The translations under genes and the position numbers were made by a program. A stretch of 35,707 nucleotides of DNA from Bacteroidales bacterium. Its GTDB lineage: Bacteria > Bacteroidota > Bacteroidia > Bacteroidales > UBA932. The first letter of the stretch is position 1; every line of letters begins with the position of its first letter. The stretch is from assembly GCA_017427385.1 (NCBI GenBank), contig JAFRSW010000009.1:1-35707 (forward strand). Direction: 5' to 3'. Below the pieces are notes generated by a model. The model did no database searches and was not told where the DNA came from. It saw only the letters and a list, made by a program, of their open reading frames with translations. Positions 32,301 to 35,707 of the stretch are shown here, one piece after another.

Positions 32301-34006
32301 CAGTTGCAGAGATTACTGAGGCTGGTGTAGTAACTATTAAAGCTGTCGGTTCAACCGTTATCACAGCCACGGCAGCTGCTTCTGCTGAATATAACGAAAC
32401 TACCAAGACCTTCACGCTTGTTGTTGCGAAGGCTGATCTTTCCGCTCCTACTGTACAGGCCTCTGCCGGTACCGATAAGAAGATTACCGTTTCTTGGGAT
32501 GCCGTTACTGGAGCCGCTTCCTACACTGTGAAGATTGGTGAAACAGAGACCGCTAACGCAACCTCTCCTTTCGTGACCGCAGCTCTCGAGAATGGTGCCT
32601 ATGCAGTTTCCGTTAAGGCAATCGGTGATGCAAATCACAATGATTCTGCTTACAGCACAGCCCAGAGTGTTGAGATTGCTGACGCACAAACTCCCACGGA
32701 CTATATGGTGCCTTCTGGTGAACCCGAAACGCTTCCTTATTCCGCTGCTTTTAAAGCCGATGGTCAGGGGAGATTTGCAGAATGGTATAAAGTTCAGGAC
32801 GAGGCAGTTGAACACGTTTGGACTTATTCTAGCAGTTATGGCATGAAAGCATCTGCTTATGTGAGCAACACTAACCATGCAACAGAAGCCTGGCTCTACT
32901 CTCCTTATGTGACTATTCCATCAACTGCGGTTACACCAGTTCTTACATTCAAGCACGCTCTGAATAAATTTGGCAACAATACTACTGACATTAGCGAAGC
33001 AACATCTGATGCTTCCGTCTGGATTAGGGAAGCTGCTGGAGAATGGTCACAACTTAATGTGACTTATCCTGACGCTCAGAGTTGGACATTTGTATCGGCC
33101 GGAAGTGTCGCTCTCGACGCTTACAAAGGAAAGAATATTCAGATTGCTTTCAAGTATGTTAGTTCTACTGAGAAGGCTGGCACATGGGAAATCGATGAAT
33201 TCTCGATTGAGGATACAAGTGCCCCGATTGAAACAACCATCTCCTTCAGCTCTGGTACTTCTTCTGAAAACCCGATGAAGGTTGCAAAAGGTGCGAAGAA
33301 GACAAATACTGTTACAACCAATAATACATCCGGTTCGAAGACCTATGTGTCTAACAATACCGCAGTTGCAACAGTAGATTCTTCCACTGGTGAAGTGACA
33401 GGTGTTGCTGCTGGTACCACCACCATTACTCTTACTATTGGAGCTAGCGGTCGATATACGCAGAAGAGCGAATCATACTACGTTGAAGTAACGGAAACGA
33501 CAGGCGGTGACACCCATGAAGATATAGTGTTCAATCTAGACCTATCTGAGGCATCAACCTATCCAGATGGTTTCCCTACAGCATCGGGAACAAAGAGTGG
33601 AACTCACGTCTTTACAGCAAGTGATGATGAAAACTACGACTTTGCTTTCTCATGTAATACGGGTTACTACAAGTCTAATGGCTATTTGATGATAGGAAAA
33701 TCAGGTAAAACAGAAAATACTGCTTCAATCATTACCCTCCCAGCTATAGCAAATTATAAGCTTTCTGCTGTCAAGATTACAGCGTCTTCTGGTGTGTCAA
33801 CTAACGTTAAGGCTTATGTGTCAACAGGATTTGATACTGGCAAGGTGTCTGATGCAGATTGGCAATTTGTTCAGAATGGGAGTAGCTCATTTACGATATC
33901 AGGAACATCCGCAGGTGTCGGTTATAAACTATATATGCTCGGAACGGGTACTTCAACTTATAATGCTCAGCTAACCAAACTCGAGTTAACATACACCTAC
34001 GAGTGA
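29318..34006 (+). CDS. Giant surface lipoprotein: DUF6562-like head, beta-solenoid-like stretch, Ig-like/FN3 domains
   Basis: The protein has 1562 residues from the ATG at 29318, chosen because MKKLLFSALAVVVTLF with Cys21 is a good lipoprotein signal; an in-frame ATG at 29291 is possible. Approximate order: fimbrillin/DUF6562-like domain (25-330), repetitive beta-solenoid-like stretch (TLTINGDVTISNGASLTVNA, 360-500), Bid2-type Ig-like domains (510-680), FN3 (681-770), further Ig-like domains (870-1045), FN3 (1043-1125), choice-of-anchor-type jelly roll (1137-1305), a last Ig-like domain (1307-1395) and a C-terminal beta-domain. It is probably an exposed adhesin or scaffold. It ends at one TGA, after which the same frame stays open into the nuclease. 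Confidence 0.85.
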   Translation: MKKLLFSALAVVVTLFATNSCVREPNYIEDPSQGVTVSYSVTLDQVQKTKTTLAELDDIAVDKLFYSVYQLTGTNTYTAIDHSDYHKAVDLSATGTADVTVKLIKGETYKVVFWAQKGTAYVSTIDKDHPLGEITIDYTASDSYAADRDAFTAFDVITLDSTTPGTDYSSTFSKEIHLKRPFAQINFGADDVAQAAVQGYAAYSSVVAVKQAASKFNVTTGEASTPVDATFKSTVLPEVAVNFDINNVTYQRVAKAFVLPEGTFTVSNDGTAGTITSPLSTTPEVSLTLTVKKGENSLVLDPRSKSSVTVRSNYRTNLLGHLITTDATFQVVVDNDYEGSTDHVSIVSLGNASGNNEITMGDAEGISSDINFGEHPVVLNNTLTINGDVTISNGASLTVNAAIEVAEGATLTLDNVTIDNASTAPQIKVSKGATLIINGGTYTATDVDQLFNLLTSTISPAKIGRRDNSTKGELIIRGGTFMGDPTAYVDTDHYTVTDNNDGTFTVAQKPVTLTVEAGDVSMKMGDAAVLKTLTVDPADTDLSGISFEYSVANVASASYDPTSGKISVNAVGVGSTVVTVKVGTATATINVAVGEADSISVDPASVSVKVNETSSAVTVTLNNEAIVSSVASNNANCTVNWTSGNTFTVTGAAIGESVVTVTASNSLTATVAVTVSKADAVKLSAPVLSTENATADETSIMLTWTAVANASGYAVSYGAESPVNVTDPEVTLSGLALATNYTISVVAKGDGDAYTDSDASNAIVVSTDKGTVTIALVADEFNLIEGTIPAYSQATINASVKYGQTEVQGATLTYSVKQDDMKGNVSVSDAGVITAGAGEAAATIYVNYAGNTTYKPAQAEVTVGVSEKALESISLNTELVKKTFELNEEFTHNNIVVTANYNNGTTGDVTAGATFSEVDMTTAGEKTVTVSYGGKSATYNITVNAAVVNPVDQTINLTIGGVAVGETVNKVYGDASFTVVGSANNAVTFTSGTTSVAEITEAGVVTIKAVGSTVITATAAASAEYNETTKTFTLVVAKADLSAPTVQASAGTDKKITVSWDAVTGAASYTVKIGETETANATSPFVTAALENGAYAVSVKAIGDANHNDSAYSTAQSVEIADAQTPTDYMVPSGEPETLPYSAAFKADGQGRFAEWYKVQDEAVEHVWTYSSSYGMKASAYVSNTNHATEAWLYSPYVTIPSTAVTPVLTFKHALNKFGNNTTDISEATSDASVWIREAAGEWSQLNVTYPDAQSWTFVSAGSVALDAYKGKNIQIAFKYVSSTEKAGTWEIDEFSIEDTSAPIETTISFSSGTSSENPMKVAKGAKKTNTVTTNNTSGSKTYVSNNTAVATVDSSTGEVTGVAAGTTTITLTIGASGRYTQKSESYYVEVTETTGGDTHEDIVFNLDLSEASTYPDGFPTASGTKSGTHVFTASDDENYDFAFSCNTGYYKSNGYLMIGKSGKTENTASIITLPAIANYKLSAVKITASSGVSTNVKAYVSTGFDTGKVSDADWQFVQNGSSSFTISGTSAGVGYKLYMLGTGTSTYNAQLTKLELTYTYE

Positions 34007-34054
34007 AACTCATCCGGAGGCGGAACCTCCGGGGGCCAAACGGCCACAGCTACG

Positions 34055-35515
34055 GTGACCACCGAAGCTGCATCTGACCTAAGTTCTGGAGGGGCAACCC
34101 TCCAGGGCTCCTGGTCGGGAGCAACCGGAGAATTCCTAGATATGGGATTCAAATATGGCACCAACCAAAGTTCTTTGACATCTGATCTGGCGGCTCCGTT
34201 AGGTTACGGCGCCAGCGGGAGCTTTAGTGCACAGTTGTCCGGCAAATCGCCCAATACTACCTATTATTACAAGGCTTACGTGCGCGAATACAATGCATCT
34301 GCCCAGCAGTACGAGTACCGTTATGGCAGTGTTGTATCCTTCAAGACCAAAGCCATAGCGACAGCAAGCGTAACTACCGGTTCGGCCACGAATATCAGCT
34401 CCGCAGGGGCAACCCTGCAGGGCTCTTATTCGGGGGCAACTGGAACGGTGACGGACCGTGGCTTCTATTGGGGCACTTCGTCGGCGTCGATTCAGAATCC
34501 AACTACATCCACGCCGACTGTGGCTCTTGGAAGCGGCAGTTCTTCTGGGTCGTTTAGCGGATCATTGTCTTCGCTATCCACCAGCAGCACTTATTACTAT
34601 CGGGCATTTGTCGTTGAATACGATGAATCCCAAGGCAAGTATGTGGACCGCTTGGGAAGCATTCAGTCCTTCACTACATTGGCAGAGGGGCAGGTCTCGC
34701 GTGGCTATTTGGACTGCTATGAAGTTCCTGCTGTTTCTGCATCTGGCACCGGATCATCCGGCGAAGAGACATACGGCAGCACAAAATGGCGTTTATGGAG
34801 CACTTCTACATCGACGCAAAAGGTTGTGACTCATACTTTCCAGCAAAATGGCAAGGTGATACGCAACTATACGGCCATGGTGGATAAGAATAAAAAGGCT
34901 CCGCTTTGGAGTGCGTTTGTGATGCATGCGGATGTTTTCCCCGATGATAATGTGGGTCGAAGTGGTTCATGGAATCCGGATCCCGCATTCGGTGATGACT
35001 GGCAGCAGAGTTCAAGCGACAGCAACTATAGTCGCGGACACTTTGTGGCTTCGAACTACAGGCAGAACAAGAATAATGGCAGCACGTCTGATAGTAACAA
35101 GCAGACCTTCTACTACACGAATCAGGCTCTTCAGTGGCAGGATAGTTTTAATAGTGGAGTATGGAGTAATCTGGAACAGGCGGTAGCCGGGCATGCGCCA
35201 ACAGGTCGCGATACGTTGTATGTTGTTGTTGGTACGTTATACGAATCCTCAAAAACTTCCAGTGGTGTGCCCGTGCCCAGCCACTTCTACAAGTTGCTGA
35301 TGAAATGCTCGTTCAATTCTGCAGGCGAGATGACGGCTGCATCCGGCTGTGCATACATCTTTACCAACGAAGCTCATTCCGGCGAATCATATACGGACTC
35401 CAAATTCCGCACGACTATCGACTCGATAGAACAGCGCACTGGTATCGATTTCTTCCACAACGTCCCGGACAACTTCGAGAATACTGCTGAACAATCATCA
35501 ACCCCCTTGTGGTAG
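34055..35515 (+). CDS. Extracellular DNA/RNA non-specific endonuclease with two FN3-like repeats, lacking its own signal peptide
   Basis: This 486-codon frame starts at a weak GTG and has no signal peptide. Two modules repeat with a 315-base period (GATLQGSWSGATG near 34095 and GATLQGSYSGATG near 34410), each ending in YYYKAYVxEY / YYYRAFVxEY, typical of Bacteroidales surface nucleases. The C-terminal about 230 residues are the NucA/EndoG (beta-beta-alpha-metal) domain: YSRGHFVAS with the catalytic His of the DRGH motif (Asp replaced by Ser), QTFYYTNQALQWQDSFNSGVWSNLE with the metal-binding Asn, and VVVGTLY. The frame is identical to that of the giant lipoprotein and is open back to the TGA at 34004, with a Gly/Ser linker between. 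It may be the detached C-terminus of that protein. Confidence 0.8.
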   Translation: MTTEAASDLSSGGATLQGSWSGATGEFLDMGFKYGTNQSSLTSDLAAPLGYGASGSFSAQLSGKSPNTTYYYKAYVREYNASAQQYEYRYGSVVSFKTKAIATASVTTGSATNISSAGATLQGSYSGATGTVTDRGFYWGTSSASIQNPTTSTPTVALGSGSSSGSFSGSLSSLSTSSTYYYRAFVVEYDESQGKYVDRLGSIQSFTTLAEGQVSRGYLDCYEVPAVSASGTGSSGEETYGSTKWRLWSTSTSTQKVVTHTFQQNGKVIRNYTAMVDKNKKAPLWSAFVMHADVFPDDNVGRSGSWNPDPAFGDDWQQSSSDSNYSRGHFVASNYRQNKNNGSTSDSNKQTFYYTNQALQWQDSFNSGVWSNLEQAVAGHAPTGRDTLYVVVGTLYESSKTSSGVPVPSHFYKLLMKCSFNSAGEMTAASGCAYIFTNEAHSGESYTDSKFRTTIDSIEQRTGIDFFHNVPDNFENTAEQSSTPLW

Positions 35516-35573
35516 TATAAACTCAAAGAACTATCTACATCTTCTATCACCAAAGCCCGACCTCACTGACATG

Positions 35574-35610
35574 AACCCCGAAAGTTAGACAAAAAACTTT
35601 CGGGGTTTTT
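35574..35610 (+). terminator. Hairpin with T-run formed by the IS terminal sequence
   Basis: AACCCCGAAAGTT (35574-35586) pairs perfectly with AACTTTCGGGGTT (35595-35607), with loop AGACAAAA, followed by Ts to 35610. It can end the nuclease-operon transcript and shield the transposase from read-in. Confidence 0.8.
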
Positions 35611-35613
35611 GTT

Positions 35614-35707
35614 ATGCGAAAAACACACACATTTGAAGATCGCCTTAAGTATATGAGAATGCTTGAGGAGGGTTATTCCGTTAATCACATCTCAACCCAT
35701 TATGGTA
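35614..35707 (+). CDS. Transposase OrfA (helix-turn-helix subunit), N-terminal part only
   Basis: Thirty-one codons are visible before the window ends, beginning with MRKTHTFEDRLKYMRMLEEG and then YSVNHISTHYG. This is the usual start of the HTH (HTH_28-like) OrfA of IS3-family elements, which recognises the terminal repeats. Whether the full gene is intact cannot be seen. Confidence 0.75.
   Translation, partial: MRKTHTFEDRLKYMRMLEEGYSVNHISTHYG

Larger units (their letters stand above)
35567..35707 (+). mobile_element. Left end of an IS3-family-like (IS150-type) insertion sequence, cut by the window
   Basis: The element appears to begin with TG at 35567. The segment ACCCCGAAAGTTAGACA (35575-35591) resembles the terminal inverted repeats of IS150-group elements (TGAxCCC..AAAGTTxGACA pattern). 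An orfA with an HTH start follows 23 bases later. The right end, the target duplication and orfB lie outside the window, so the boundary is approximate. Confidence 0.7.

Noticed and set aside
34004-34006. TGA as selenocysteine or a reassigned codon
   Set aside because: TGA is used as a normal stop throughout the window (for example rimO, yidC, gcvT), and no selenoprotein family or SECIS-like hairpin is evident here.
29255-34006. CRISPR or tandem DNA repeats in the giant lipoprotein
   Set aside because: The repeats are at protein-domain level (Ig-like/FN3) and diverged in DNA; no regular short repeat-spacer pattern exists.

Overview
The window looks like chromosomal DNA of a Bacteroidota bacterium, probably an uncultured gut-type Bacteroidales with fairly high GC. 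The evidence is: promoters of the TAnnTTTG (-7) type, often with a TTG or TTTG -33 element 19-21 bases upstream; almost no Shine-Dalgarno sequences; a ~300-residue NusB; and several families typical of the phylum (DUF3276/PUR, DUF5606, DUF349, DUF3575, DUF6562-like fimbrillin-type lipoproteins, a TPP-riboswitch-controlled TonB receptor). No genus can be assigned from sequence reading alone.

Layout. 1-4647: the 3' part of a GH3 beta-glucosidase, then a minus-strand operon (DUF3276 protein, MTA/SAH-type deaminase, two tandem purine nucleoside phosphorylases) that looks like purine-nucleoside/methylthioadenosine salvage. 4681-9480: a plus-strand housekeeping cluster nusB-yajC-ybbR-coaE(fused to DUF5606)-rimO, followed by the RNase P RNA. 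9492-12739: a glutaminyl cyclotransferase-like lipoprotein, then a TPP riboswitch and the TonB receptor it should control. 12740-13033: a 294-base convergent intergenic region with repeats, a perfect hairpin, a predicted three-way-junction structure and a minus-strand promoter. 13034-17952: trmD (minus), then a DUF349 coiled-coil protein, yidC and yggS. 17953-19534: a stand-alone trpB2 preceded by what looks like a complete ribosome-mediated tryptophan attenuator, with a 17-codon leader peptide containing Trp-Trp-Trp, mutually exclusive hairpins and a T9 terminator. 19521-26840: an arginase-like protein (minus), then a tightly coupled operon of an unknown gene, gcvT, gcvH, gcvPA, gcvPB, a GDPD lipoprotein and a propeller-like lipoprotein. 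26957-35515: a surface-protein operon (OmpA/DUF3575 barrel, fimbrillin-type lipoprotein, a ~1560-residue Ig-like lipoprotein, and an extracellular nuclease in the same frame after one TGA). From 35567: the left end of an IS3-family-like element with the start of its orfA, cut by the window edge.

The most interesting signals are the trp leader/attenuator on trpB2, the Asn-to-Asp change between the tandem PNPs beside an MTA/SAH deaminase, the CoaE-DUF5606 fusion, the single in-frame stop between the giant adhesin and the nuclease, an 18-bp perfect palindrome inside gcvPB, and the structured region at 12842-12978.
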